From: Oscillospiraceae bacterium
GTDB taxonomy: Bacteria > Bacillota > Clostridia > Oscillospirales > Ruminococcaceae
Direction: 5' to 3'
DNA: 55,674 nucleotides
NCBI GenBank assembly: GCA_029007035.1
Contig: JAQXHC010000025.1
Location: forward strand, 1 to 55,674
This document shows, piece by piece, positions 43,393 to 51,702 of the stretch (the first letter of the stretch is position 1; each line of letters begins with the position of its first letter). The notes beneath the pieces were generated by a model. That model ran no database searches, was not told the DNA's origin, and saw only the letters and a program-made list of their open reading frames with translations. A program made the translations under genes and the position numbers.

Positions 43393-45123
43393 TTATTCAA
43401 TCGCTCCGAACTTACACATTTCCTTACAGATTCCGCAGCCTACACACTGTGTATGGTCGATAACAGCCTTGCCGTTCTTCATTGAAATTGCAGGACATCC
43501 AAGCTTCATACACATCTTGCAGCTCTTGCACTTATCCGTCTCAACTCTGAAGGGCGGATTATGCTTTACATATTTGAGCAGTGCACACGGACGTCTTGAA
43601 ATGATTACAGAAGCCTCGTCAGCCGCAAGCTCCTCTTTGATTGCTGCCTCGGTCTCGGCAAGCGAATACGGATCGACTACCCTCACGCGCTTGATTCCGA
43701 TAGCTCTGCACAGCTCCTCAAGATTAACAGCCGCAGCAGGGTCGCCCTTGAGGTTCTTGCCTGTTGTGGGATTCTGCTGATGTCCGGTCATGCCTGTGAT
43801 TGAGTTATCAAGAATAATTACAGTTGAATTAGAGTTGTTATAGGCAATATTCACAAGTCCGGTCATACCGCTGTGCATGAATGTAGAATCGCCGATAACC
43901 GCAACACTTCTGTGCTCGCTTTCCTCTCCCCTTGCCTTGTTGAAGCCGTGAAGTCCCGAAACCGAAGCTCCCATACATATAGTGGTATCAACGGCACAGA
44001 GCGGCGCAGCAGCACCGAGAGTGTAACATCCGATATCGCCCGATACGGTAACCTTCAGTTTGCTCAGACAATAGAACAGTCCTCTGTGCGGACAGCCTGC
44101 ACACATTACAGGCGGACGTACGGGAATATTATCATCAAGTGAAACGGATTCTTTCTTGACCCCAAGAATCTTTTCGGCAATAATTGACTGTGAAAGCTCG
44201 CCTATATAGCCGAAAATCTCCTTGCCTGCGATATTTGTAACACCAATATTGCGGCAATGCTCCTCAATTATTCCGTCGAGCTCCTCAATTATGTAAACCT
44301 TGCCGAACTTCGCAGCGAAATCCCGGATCAGCTTAACCGGAAGCGGATTTACCATGCCGAGCTTCAGAACTGAAGCATTATCTCCGAGAGCTTCTTTTGT
44401 ATACTGATAAGCTGCTCCGCTGGTGATTACGCCGAATTCCGCATTTTCGGAAAACTCTGTTCTGTTAAGAGGAGTCGTCTCAGCATATTCGATAAGCTTT
44501 TTCGTTCTCTCCTCGACGAAAACGTGTCTGCCTCTTGCGAAAGCAGGCATCATTACATATTTCTGCGGATTTTTTGTATAGTCTTTAAGCGGCTTTTCCT
44601 CCCTGTCGCAAAGCTCCACGATGCTCTGTGAATGAGCCACTCTCGTGGACATTCTCACGATTACGGGAGTATCAAACTCCTCCGAAAGGTCAAAGGCAAG
44701 CTTTGTGAATTCCTTGCATTCACCCGAATCTGACGGCTCGAACATGGGAACCTTTGAAGCGATTGCGTGATGACGGCTGTCCTGCTCGTTCTGTGACGAG
44801 TGCATTCCCGGATCATCGGCAACAGCAATAACCATTCCTCCGTTAACTCCTGTATATGCAGCAGTATAAAGCGGATCGGCTGCAACATTGAGTCCGACGT
44901 GCTTCATTCCGCAGAAGCTTCTTGCGCCTGCGATTGAAGCTCCGATTGCCGTCTCCATGGCAACCTTTTCATTCGGAGCCCACTCAGCATAAATCTCATC
45001 GTATTTTGCGGCAGCTTCGGTGATTTCTGTTGAAGGTGTTCCCGGATAGCTCGAAACTATACGGCAGCCTGCTTCAAACAGTCCTCTTGCGAATGCCTCG
45101 TTTCCTAACATAAGTTTATTCAT
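43393..45123 (-). CDS. iorA: Indolepyruvate ferredoxin oxidoreductase, alpha subunit
   Basis: 576 residues from ATG 45123 (AAAGGAATC upstream; the longer frame runs through a repeat). Thiamine-diphosphate enzyme of the 2-oxoacid:ferredoxin oxidoreductase class. It shows GNEAFARGLFEAGCRIVSSYPGTPSTEI, DDPGMHSSQNEQDSRHHA, the TPP segment GCPHRG..IGDSTFMHSGMTG..NNSNSTVIILDNSITGMTGHQ, and two C-terminal 4Fe-4S clusters (CKSCKMC and CVGCGIC). It oxidises indole-, phenyl- or hydroxyphenylpyruvate with IorB. Lies downstream of the HAD and paaK genes. Confidence 0.97.
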   Translation of the reverse strand: MNKLMLGNEAFARGLFEAGCRIVSSYPGTPSTEITEAAAKYDEIYAEWAPNEKVAMETAIGASIAGARSFCGMKHVGLNVAADPLYTAAYTGVNGGMVIAVADDPGMHSSQNEQDSRHHAIASKVPMFEPSDSGECKEFTKLAFDLSEEFDTPVIVRMSTRVAHSQSIVELCDREEKPLKDYTKNPQKYVMMPAFARGRHVFVEERTKKLIEYAETTPLNRTEFSENAEFGVITSGAAYQYTKEALGDNASVLKLGMVNPLPVKLIRDFAAKFGKVYIIEELDGIIEEHCRNIGVTNIAGKEIFGYIGELSQSIIAEKILGVKKESVSLDDNIPVRPPVMCAGCPHRGLFYCLSKLKVTVSGDIGCYTLGAAAPLCAVDTTICMGASVSGLHGFNKARGEESEHRSVAVIGDSTFMHSGMTGLVNIAYNNSNSTVIILDNSITGMTGHQQNPTTGKNLKGDPAAAVNLEELCRAIGIKRVRVVDPYSLAETEAAIKEELAADEASVIISRRPCALLKYVKHNPPFRVETDKCKSCKMCMKLGCPAISMKNGKAVIDHTQCVGCGICKEMCKFGAIE

Positions 45124-45145
45124 TGTACTGATTCCTTTCGGTTCC

Positions 45146-45225
45146 GACAAAGCCGCACAATTCTGCGCAAAAACACATACGGTCTGCAATACAAAGCCGT
45201 CAGCCGGCACTTGCGCGGTATTGTC
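45146..45225. repeat. Dispersed inverted-end repeat, 80-bp copy upstream of iorA
   Basis: Ends GACAAAGCCGCACAA (45146-45160) and TTGCGCGGTATTGTC (45211-45225) pair at 12 of 15 positions. Cleanest example of the family's terminal inverted repeats. It sits in the 118-bp gap between the HAD gene and iorA. Confidence 0.7.
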
Positions 45226-45241
45226 TTAATACTATATTATA

Positions 45242-46069
45242 TTATTTGAATGTACTTTCAAGAATAAATTCCGCAACGCTGTCACTGGTGTTCGGACCGA
45301 TAACCTCGTCCGCAGCGGCTTTAAGCTCATCATGAGCGTTAGCCACGGCAATCTTCACATCGGAAGCTGCGAACATTGAACTGTCGTTGAGATTATCACC
45401 GAAGCAAACCACCTTGTCAAAGCCGTATCGGCTGCGCAGAAACCGGACTCCGCTGAATTTAGACGCATTTCCGGAGAATATTTCAAGGTAATAAACCTCC
45501 GGATTGTAAATATCACGGTAAAACTCATATTTCAGTCCTTTGATTTTCTCTGCGGCGCGGCGGACAGGTTCAAGCCGTTCAAAGCTGTCGAGCAATGCGA
45601 AATATACTACCTGTCCGGTACATTCCGACGCAAAGCAGTCAATCTGCCCGAATTTTTTGTCATATCGATCGCGGCGCATTTCAAAGAACTGACGCATACT
45701 CGGATTGTCGAGAATGGTATACTCGCAGGAAAGCTTATCTCCGCTGATTTTATACATAAATCCGCTCTGACCCGTTCCGTCAAGCAGCTCCGCCACAGCT
45801 TTTGAGCATTCGGGGGATATATACTCGTTACGGACATATTTTCTGTCAGAAATGTTGTATACCGATACTCCGTTCATGAGCACGCATGGGATATTTACGC
45901 CGATATTACGTGTAATTTCGACAGCAGAGGCTGCCGTTCTCGCCGTTGCAAAGGTAAAATATGCGCCTCTGTCCGCAGCCTCGCGAAGCATCTTCGCTGA
46001 CCTGTCCGAAACGTGCTGGTCACTGTCAAGCAGCGTACCGTCAAGATCGGTGACATACAGCGTTTTCAT
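45242..46069 (-). CDS. HAD superfamily (Cof-type) phosphatase
   Basis: 275 residues. HAD motif I is VTDLDGTLLDSD at the N-terminus. The C2-type cap occupies the middle, and the end holds motif III Lys with motif IV VVCFGDNLNDSSMFAAS. Cof-type enzymes dephosphorylate small phosphometabolites such as sugar phosphates, flavin or pyridoxal phosphates; the substrate is not predictable here. The start overlaps the paaK stop by one base (TGATG), so it is coupled to it. Confidence 0.93.
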   Translation of the reverse strand: MKTLYVTDLDGTLLDSDQHVSDRSAKMLREAADRGAYFTFATARTAASAVEITRNIGVNIPCVLMNGVSVYNISDRKYVRNEYISPECSKAVAELLDGTGQSGFMYKISGDKLSCEYTILDNPSMRQFFEMRRDRYDKKFGQIDCFASECTGQVVYFALLDSFERLEPVRRAAEKIKGLKYEFYRDIYNPEVYYLEIFSGNASKFSGVRFLRSRYGFDKVVCFGDNLNDSSMFAASDVKIAVANAHDELKAAADEVIGPNTSDSVAEFILESTFK

Positions 46070-47367
46070 CAATTATCCTGATTTCTCAGATCGACGATTC
46101 TCTTTGCCTTGCCCTGAGAGCGTTCCAGAGACTGGTGCTCAACAAGAGAAACTTTAGTATCGATTCCAAGTACAGTTTTAAGGCTGTGGTGAATATTTCC
46201 CCTCAGCTTTTCGAGTGCGCCGTAATTTTCAAGAAGCGAGCTGTCAGCCAGCTCCACCTTGACCTCAAGGCGGTCGGAATAATCCTTTCTTGTAAGAACA
46301 AGCTGATAGTGCGGAGCAATCTCATCAAAGGTCATAAGCACACTTTCGATCTGCGACGGGAAAACATTTACGCCTCTGATTTTAAGCATATCATCGCTTC
46401 TGCCCTTGATTTTAGCCATTCTGGCAAAAGTACGTCCGCATTTACATGGCTCATAATCGATCTGGGTTATATCCTTGGTTCTGTAGCGGAGCATCGGGAT
46501 TCCCTCCTTGGTGAGGGTCGTAACAACAAGCTCTCCCTGACTTCCGCGCGGAAGAACCTCTGTTGTATCCGGGTCAATGATCTCGGCATAGAAATGGTCC
46601 TCATTTATATGCATACCGCAGCGTTCACGGCAGTCTCCGGCAACTCCGGGCCCCATAAGCTCGCTCATACCATAGTTATCGGTTGCGAACAGACCGAGAG
46701 TCTTTTCGATCTGATCACGGAATTCAATTGTGCAGCCCTCCGAACCGAACAGTCCGAGACGGAGATGAAGCTTATCAGCAACCCCCATTTCTCTCGCCTT
46801 TTCACCGAGATACTGAGCATATGACGGAGTTCCGACAAGAGCAGTGGTTTTGAAATCCTGCATAAGCATGATCTGCTTTTCACTGTTGCCGCTGGACGTG
46901 GGAACGACTGTTGCGCCAAGCTTTTCAAGTCCGTAGTGCAGACCCAGCGCGCCTGTAAAAAGACCGTAGCCAAATGAAATCTGAACTATATCTTCATCTG
47001 TAGTTCCTGCGGCGGCACAGAGCCGTGCCATGCAGTCACTCCAGTTTTCAAGGTCGTTTTTAGTATAGCCAACTACTGTAGGCTTGCCGGTCGTACCGCT
47101 TGAAGCATGAATGCGGACAATATTTTTCAGCGGCTGACCAAACAGTCCGAAAGGATATGTATCGCGTATATCGGCTTTAGTAGTGAACGGAATGTATTCA
47201 ATGTCCTTGAGAGTCTTGATTTTCTCTGCGTTCACTCCTGCCTCTGTGAGACGTTTGTTATAAAACGGAATATTTTTCATGCAGTAATCAACAAGCCATT
47301 TCAGTCTTTCAAGCTGAAGCTCCTCGATTTTATTCCGCGGCATGGTTTCTATATCTTTCTGAAACAA
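46069..47367 (-). CDS. paaK: Phenylacetate-CoA ligase
   Basis: 432 residues from a TTG start at 47367 (AAGGAAGT upstream; starts DIETMPRNKIEELQLERL as the family does). It is an ANL superfamily AMP-forming ligase: IHASSGTTGKPTVVGYTKND is the ATP-binding P-loop, YGMSELMGPGVA follows, then RYRTKDITQIDYEPCKCGR, a DDMLKIRGVNVFPSQIE hinge, and a C-terminal KAKRIVDLR lysine. It makes aryl-acetyl-CoA or, in reverse, can give ATP from it. It heads the cluster with iorA, iorB and the ACT gene, and a good promoter lies upstream. Confidence 0.96.
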   Translation of the reverse strand: MFQKDIETMPRNKIEELQLERLKWLVDYCMKNIPFYNKRLTEAGVNAEKIKTLKDIEYIPFTTKADIRDTYPFGLFGQPLKNIVRIHASSGTTGKPTVVGYTKNDLENWSDCMARLCAAAGTTDEDIVQISFGYGLFTGALGLHYGLEKLGATVVPTSSGNSEKQIMLMQDFKTTALVGTPSYAQYLGEKAREMGVADKLHLRLGLFGSEGCTIEFRDQIEKTLGLFATDNYGMSELMGPGVAGDCRERCGMHINEDHFYAEIIDPDTTEVLPRGSQGELVVTTLTKEGIPMLRYRTKDITQIDYEPCKCGRTFARMAKIKGRSDDMLKIRGVNVFPSQIESVLMTFDEIAPHYQLVLTRKDYSDRLEVKVELADSSLLENYGALEKLRGNIHHSLKTVLGIDTKVSLVEHQSLERSQGKAKRIVDLRNQDN

Positions 47368-47415
47368 TTTTATGACTTCCTTTCATGCAGGATTCGCCTG
47401 TGAATATATATTTAT

Positions 47416-47444
47416 ATTATATCATAATAAACTCATAAAGTAAA
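47416..47444 (-). promoter_or_regulatory. Sigma-A type promoter for the paaK-ior cluster
   Basis: Minus strand TTTACT (47439-47444), 17-bp spacer, TATAAT (47416-47421), ~50 bp before the TTG start. Confidence 0.7.
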
Positions 47445-47741
47445 GTAATTCTTTTGTTTTTGTAACATTTTTAGAAATTTTCACGTGAATTGTAGTAACA
47501 GTGCATAAAAACTTTTATTGATTCATAACGGCTTGTTTTTCATCAGATTTGCCGGAGAACGACGCTCCGCATTATTCAATTATCAATCAAGGCGATACCG
47601 CGCAGAGCTTGTCTGAAAATTTAAGGGCGGTCACTGACCGCCCTTATCCGTTATATTTTTTGATTTTCCGGAATTATCACAATCCGGAATCAGAATTTCG
47701 CAAAGAATTACCGCATAATTCCGTCAGAAAGCCGCGATAGG
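47445..47741. other. Intergenic region between paaK and ispF
   Basis: Holds the 47623-47645 terminator, a second weaker palindrome (TTCCGG/CCGGAA, ~47665-47685), and two half-copies of the repeat end in the same direction (AAGGCGATACCGCGCAGA at ~47589 and AATTACCGCATAATTCC at ~47706). No gene. Confidence 0.6.
47623..47645. terminator. Perfect palindromic terminator after ispF
   Basis: AAGGGCGGTCA C TGACCGCCCTT, an 11-bp perfect arm pair. U-rich tracts on both sides are moderate (TTAAATTTTC on the leftward strand, TTATATTTTTT on the other). Most likely ends the leftward ispD-ispF operon. Confidence 0.75.
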
Positions 47742-48227
47742 TCATTCTCTGGATTTCTTAACAAGCAGAACCACCGAATGTGCCGACATACCAAGTTTTT
47801 CTCCCGTAAATCCAAGCTTTTCCTCAGTTGTCGCCTTAACACTCACCTGCGACACATCACAGCCGCAGACAGCCGCAATGTTTCTCCGCATACTAATGAT
47901 AAACGGAGCAAGCTTAGGCGACTGAGCTATCACTGTCGCGTCAATATTACCGATTCCATATCCCTTTTCATCAATAACGCGGCAGACTTCAGCCAGAAGC
48001 TTCATACTGTCCGCGCCTTTGTAGGCATCGTCGGTATCGGGGAAAAGATGTCCTATATCTCCAAGAGCAAGAGCTCCGAGTATCGCATCCATAACCGCAT
48101 GGACAAGAACATCGGCGTCGGAATGACCAAGCAGTCCCATTGTGTGAGGAATTTCAACTCCACCGAGAATGAGTTTCCGCCCATCCGCAAACCTGTGAAC
48201 ATCATAGCCGTGACCAATTCTGAACAT
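47742..48227 (-). CDS. ispF: 2-C-methyl-D-erythritol 2,4-cyclodiphosphate synthase
   Basis: 161 residues, standard. It has [22 protein letters not shown] with the metal-binding Asp/His, [33 protein letters not shown], and the C-terminal [14 protein letters not shown]. It cyclises CDP-methylerythritol phosphate in the MEP isoprenoid pathway. 3 bp after ispD. Last gene of the run that starts at the LCP-like gene. Confidence 0.97.
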   Translation of the reverse strand: MFRIGHGYDVHRFADGRKLILGGVEIPHTMGLLGHSDADVLVHAVMDAILGALALGDIGHLFPDTDDAYKGADSMKLLAEVCRVIDEKGYGIGNIDATVIAQSPKLAPFIISMRRNIAAVCGCDVSQVSVKATTEEKLGFTGEKLGMSAHSVVLLVKKSRE

Positions 48228-48230
48228 ATC

Positions 48231-48914
48231 CTATTCCTCCCCCTTACCGAGTATCGCCTCCGCGAGACGTATATCTTCGGGTGTTGTGATTTTAATATTC
48301 GTATAGTCGCCGACGGTCATGTAAACCTTTCCGCCCACTGCTTCCGCAAGCTGACAGTCATCGGTAAAATCAAGACTGTGCTCCAGAGCAAAGTCGATTC
48401 CCTCATAATAAAGCTTTTTTCTGAACACCTGCGGCGTCTGTGTAATATACAGTGATTTCCGCGGCGGCGTATCGGTAATAATCCCATCGTCCACAACCTT
48501 GATCGTATCCTTGACAGGCACCCCGAGAGTCGCTCCTCCGAATACAGCTGCATCTCTGATAACGCGGCTGATGTGCTCCGGCTTTACGAGAGGTCTTGCA
48601 CCGTCGTGAACTGCAATGAATTCTGTCTCCTGAGAGATCAGACGAACTCCGTTAATAACGCTCTCCTGACGCGTAGCTCCGCCGACTGTACATTCCTTCA
48701 GCTTTGTGATTCCGCATTTTTCAGCTTCGTCTCTGATCGACGAAATATCAATCTCCCGTGCCACAATGATGATCTCGGCAATTTCCTCACAATCCTGAAA
48801 TGCCCTCATAGATGTGCCGATTACCGTACTTTTTCCAAGGGGAAGAAGTATTTTATTCTGCCCTTTCATTCTTGTGGAATTTCCTGCACATACAATAACT
48901 GCCGATGTGTTCAT
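48231..48914 (-). CDS. ispD: 2-C-methyl-D-erythritol 4-phosphate cytidylyltransferase
   Basis: 227 residues from ATG 48914 (AGAGG 10 bp upstream). The nucleotidyltransferase start AVIVCAGNSTRMKGQNKILLPL is present, with FIAVHDGARPLVKPE, VPVKDTIKVV, and a C-terminal NIKITTPEDIRLAEAIL. It makes CDP-methylerythritol from MEP and CTP. 15 bp downstream of the PP2C gene and directly coupled to ispF. Confidence 0.96.
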   Translation of the reverse strand: MNTSAVIVCAGNSTRMKGQNKILLPLGKSTVIGTSMRAFQDCEEIAEIIIVAREIDISSIRDEAEKCGITKLKECTVGGATRQESVINGVRLISQETEFIAVHDGARPLVKPEHISRVIRDAAVFGGATLGVPVKDTIKVVDDGIITDTPPRKSLYITQTPQVFRKKLYYEGIDFALEHSLDFTDDCQLAEAVGGKVYMTVGDYTNIKITTPEDIRLAEAILGKGEE

Positions 48915-48929
48915 AGTTTTCAACCTCTT

Positions 48930-49682
48930 TCAGTCCTCACAGTATACAACCGCAATAACCGTAATATTGTCGTCGCAGCCTTTTTCAAGAGCCTTGTCCA
49001 CAAGCATCCTCAGCCTTACGGGCAGGCTTTTCGGCAGTTCGAGTATCTCCTCAATGCCAATCTGCGAGAGATAATCCGAAAGTCCGTCGGTGCAGAGCAG
49101 CAGAATATCTCCGTACTCCATTCCACCCTCAATCGGTACTATATCGATTCTCGGCTCTGACTTTATATTGCCGAGCACAGGAAAAATAACATTTCTGTGA
49201 ATGTGCGTCCGCCGCTCCTCACGGGTAATCGTTCCCTCCTCATAAAGAAGCTGGACCAGCGAATGGTCACGGGAAATCTGTCTCAGCCTGCCGCCTCTGA
49301 AACGATAAAGGCGCGAATCTCCTACATTTATTATGTTTATTCCATTGCTTTCATCCACGGCTATTCCGCAGAGAGTAGCCTGCATATTGCGTGTTTCCTT
49401 GTGCTCGTCGCCGAATCTCGCGAGCCTTTTATGTATATCAATCAGCTTTTTATCAAGACGCACGCGCTTTGAGTATTTTATGTCCCTTACCATTTCAAGG
49501 CACATACGCGAAGCAATCTCTCCCGATACCTCGCCCGACACTCCGTCCGAAACGGCAGCAATAAACGGCTCTTTAATGGTCTGTTCGCTTGCTCCGCTGT
49601 CGGTAACGCTCTGACCGATAAGCATAGCGTCCTCGTTATGAGTCATATTTCCTTTTTCCGTTATTCCACAGCAGTAATACAT
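48930..49682 (-). CDS. PP2C-family serine/threonine protein phosphatase
   Basis: 250 residues. Starts MYYCCGITEKGNMTHNEDAML (metal Asp in NED). FIAAVSDGVSGEVSGEIAS is the second metal motif, with Ser in place of the second Gly. LCTDGLSDYLS and GCDDNITVIAV supply the remaining metal ligands. Soluble. Such phosphatases reverse Hanks-type kinase phosphorylation, but no kinase gene is next to it here. It lies between tatD (16 bp upstream) and ispD. Confidence 0.94.
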   Translation of the reverse strand: MYYCCGITEKGNMTHNEDAMLIGQSVTDSGASEQTIKEPFIAAVSDGVSGEVSGEIASRMCLEMVRDIKYSKRVRLDKKLIDIHKRLARFGDEHKETRNMQATLCGIAVDESNGINIINVGDSRLYRFRGGRLRQISRDHSLVQLLYEEGTITREERRTHIHRNVIFPVLGNIKSEPRIDIVPIEGGMEYGDILLLCTDGLSDYLSQIGIEEILELPKSLPVRLRMLVDKALEKGCDDNITVIAVVYCED

Positions 49683-49698
49683 TTTTTATCTGTTCCTC

Positions 49699-50469
49699 TT
49701 AAATAATGTTATACATTCGTTTGGCGTTTTCCGTTGTGATATTCAGAATTTCCTGAGCTGTCATTCCTTTGATTTCAGCCGCTTTTTCCGCGGTATATGC
49801 AATCATCGAACTGTCACAGCGATTTCCTCTGAACGGAACGGGAGCCATATACGGACAATCGGTTTCAAGCAGAAGTCTGTCATTTGGAACAGCTTCCAAT
49901 GCGCGGAGAGCCTTTTTTGCATTCCTGAACGTAAGCACTCCCGTGAATCCGATATACATTCCAAGCCTTATGATCTCCTCGGCTGTTTCCGCAGAGCCGC
50001 TGAAGCAGTGCACAACACCGATGGGGTGATATTTCTTCAGTATCCGAAGCGTATCCTCCGTCGCGTCGCGGCTGTGAACTATCACCGGAAGCTCAAGCTC
50101 TCCGGCAAGCTCCAGCTGACGGCAGAAAAGCTCAGCCTGCTTATCCCTGTCAAAACCCTCATAGTGATAATCAAGCCCGATTTCACCTATGGCGCGGATT
50201 TTCGGATTATTTTTCACGGTGCGTTCAATTATTTCAATATAGTTTTCCGGATTTGTATCGACGCTTTCGGGGTGAACGCCTGCCGCGGCATAAATATAAT
50301 CATATTTCTGCGACAGATCCGAATTAACCGATGTGTCCTCAACCGACGATGAAGCAAGCATCACGCGGTACACTCCCTTTGACGGAAGCTCCGCAAGAAG
50401 CTGTTCTCTGTCATCATCAAAGGCAGAGTCGGCATAGTGGGCATGAGAATCAAATATATTTTCAAGCAT
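49699..50469 (-). CDS. tatD: TatD family metal-dependent deoxyribonuclease
   Basis: 256 residues. It has the HxH start FDSHAHYADSAFDDDR, AAGVHPESVD, AIGEIGLDYHYEGFDRDKQ, PVIVHSRDATEDTL, GVVHCFSGSAETAEE, and LLLETDCPYMAPVPFRGNRCDSS, a complete set of metal ligands. TatD proteins are 3'-5' exonucleases acting in DNA repair or RNA turnover. The start shares one base with the stop of the LCP-like gene (TAATG). Confidence 0.96.
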   Translation of the reverse strand: MLENIFDSHAHYADSAFDDDREQLLAELPSKGVYRVMLASSSVEDTSVNSDLSQKYDYIYAAAGVHPESVDTNPENYIEIIERTVKNNPKIRAIGEIGLDYHYEGFDRDKQAELFCRQLELAGELELPVIVHSRDATEDTLRILKKYHPIGVVHCFSGSAETAEEIIRLGMYIGFTGVLTFRNAKKALRALEAVPNDRLLLETDCPYMAPVPFRGNRCDSSMIAYTAEKAAEIKGMTAQEILNITTENAKRMYNII

Positions 50470-51347
50470 TATTTTTCCTCTGTATGTTCCTCAAAGTATT
50501 CCTTTTTAAAGCTTTCAACAAATGAATTGCTTATGATGAAATCGCTGCCCGATACAGTACCGTCAGCAACCCTGAACCTTGCATAAGCCGAGCCGTTGCG
50601 GACCATATCCTTGATTCCGACCTTGTGATTTCTGTAATCTACCGATGTTACATCGGAATCCACAAGATTGATGATCGTTGTAAATGTTCTGTCGAGACCG
50701 TCAGCAATACGCTGACCGTCCGCCTGATTTACCATTGACGAAAGAACAGAGCTTGCTGTGTAGGCACGCTGAACCTCGCCGTCGGTGTAGATCGGACAGG
50801 TTATCACCTTGATAAGCTGGCTGCCGTTTATATACTGCTCGGTATTCTTTTTCATTGTACCGATATCAGCGGCAACGGTATAGGTTACTCCACCCATGAT
50901 GTCGCTGAGCTTTATAAGCGCCTCCTCGTCGAATACCATATAACGGTCGATCTCAATCCCGAGAGTCTGACTCACAAAATTTACCGCTTCGGAAGCACCT
51001 CCGCGTACATAGGTATCGGAAAGCCTTGCCTGTGACCCGTTGACAACAGCGATTGTATTGGTCGGCAGTCCCACAAACACAAGCTTTTTTTCTTTCGGGA
51101 TAGAGCGCATCAGCACGAATGTCGACTTGCACTTTGCATCAGGTGTATCAAGAATCATCAGCATTGTGTGGCTGTCAGCATAGGTTGCAGTGGCTGCGGT
51201 ACGGGCAACAGGCTCAGAAAGCTCATCCTTGTCGCCAAGTCCGAGATAATTATAGATATACACAGCCGCTCCGCCGATAAGGAGCAGTCCGATAAAAATT
51301 GTTATAAGATATGGGACGGCTACATGGCCTCTGCTTTTTTTACTCAT
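50469..51347 (-). CDS. Divergent LytR-CpsA-Psr-like membrane protein
   Basis: 292 residues. One N-terminal helix (~12-34) is followed by an extracytoplasmic LCP-like domain. HTMLMILDTPDAKCKSTFVLMRSIPKEKKLVFVGLP corresponds to the LCP core, then SDTYVRGGASEAVNFVSQTLGIEIDRYMVFDEEALIKLSDIMGGV. The conserved PRDT-type arginine is replaced (LPTNTI), and the later arginines are weak. The protein may bind but not transfer polyprenyl-linked glycans. CGGAGG precedes the ATG. It heads the run with tatD, the phosphatase and ispDF. Confidence 0.78.
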   Translation of the reverse strand: MSKKSRGHVAVPYLITIFIGLLLIGGAAVYIYNYLGLGDKDELSEPVARTAATATYADSHTMLMILDTPDAKCKSTFVLMRSIPKEKKLVFVGLPTNTIAVVNGSQARLSDTYVRGGASEAVNFVSQTLGIEIDRYMVFDEEALIKLSDIMGGVTYTVAADIGTMKKNTEQYINGSQLIKVITCPIYTDGEVQRAYTASSVLSSMVNQADGQRIADGLDRTFTTIINLVDSDVTSVDYRNHKVGIKDMVRNGSAYARFRVADGTVSGSDFIISNSFVESFKKEYFEEHTEEK

Positions 51348-51702
51348 TGCGTATAACCTCCGTGAAATAACATTTAGTATAAGAGCTGACAGAACCTTTT
51401 TTCGTCAAATTTTATTTTAATTTTAGTTTTCCCGACCCTCAGTTTAAAACTTAACCGCCTGTCCATAGGTTTCCACAAAGTTTTCAACATTTTCAACAGT
51501 GGCGTCAGGTTGATAATGTTTAAACTCGGTATTCAACAATCTGTTGAAAAATAAATCGGATAACATTTACGGTAATTTTTTATACCGAAAGCAAGATATT
51601 ATGTAAACTAATCTCTTCAAGGCTGTATTTCGCGGAAAATCAGATTCAAGTCCAAATTCCGCTCAAAGCTTGCATATTTTTTTATTTGTGATATAATATA
51701 AA
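51348..51702. other. Intergenic region with clustered TTCAACA motifs
   Basis: About 355 bp without a gene. TTTCCACA (51470), two tandem TTTTCAACA (51481 and 51490), ATTCAACA (51531) and TGTTGAAAA (51542) occur within 80 bp. The last two form a perfect palindrome (TTCAACA ATC TGTTGAA). The LCP-like gene's promoter should be near 51365-51410, but the best boxes (TTGACG..TATACT) have a 21-bp spacer. Confidence 0.45.

Noticed and set aside
51465..51555. TTTTCAACA cluster considered as the chromosomal origin
   Set aside because: No dnaA, dnaN, gyrB or rpmH nearby and no perfect DnaA box; kept only as a low-interest finding.
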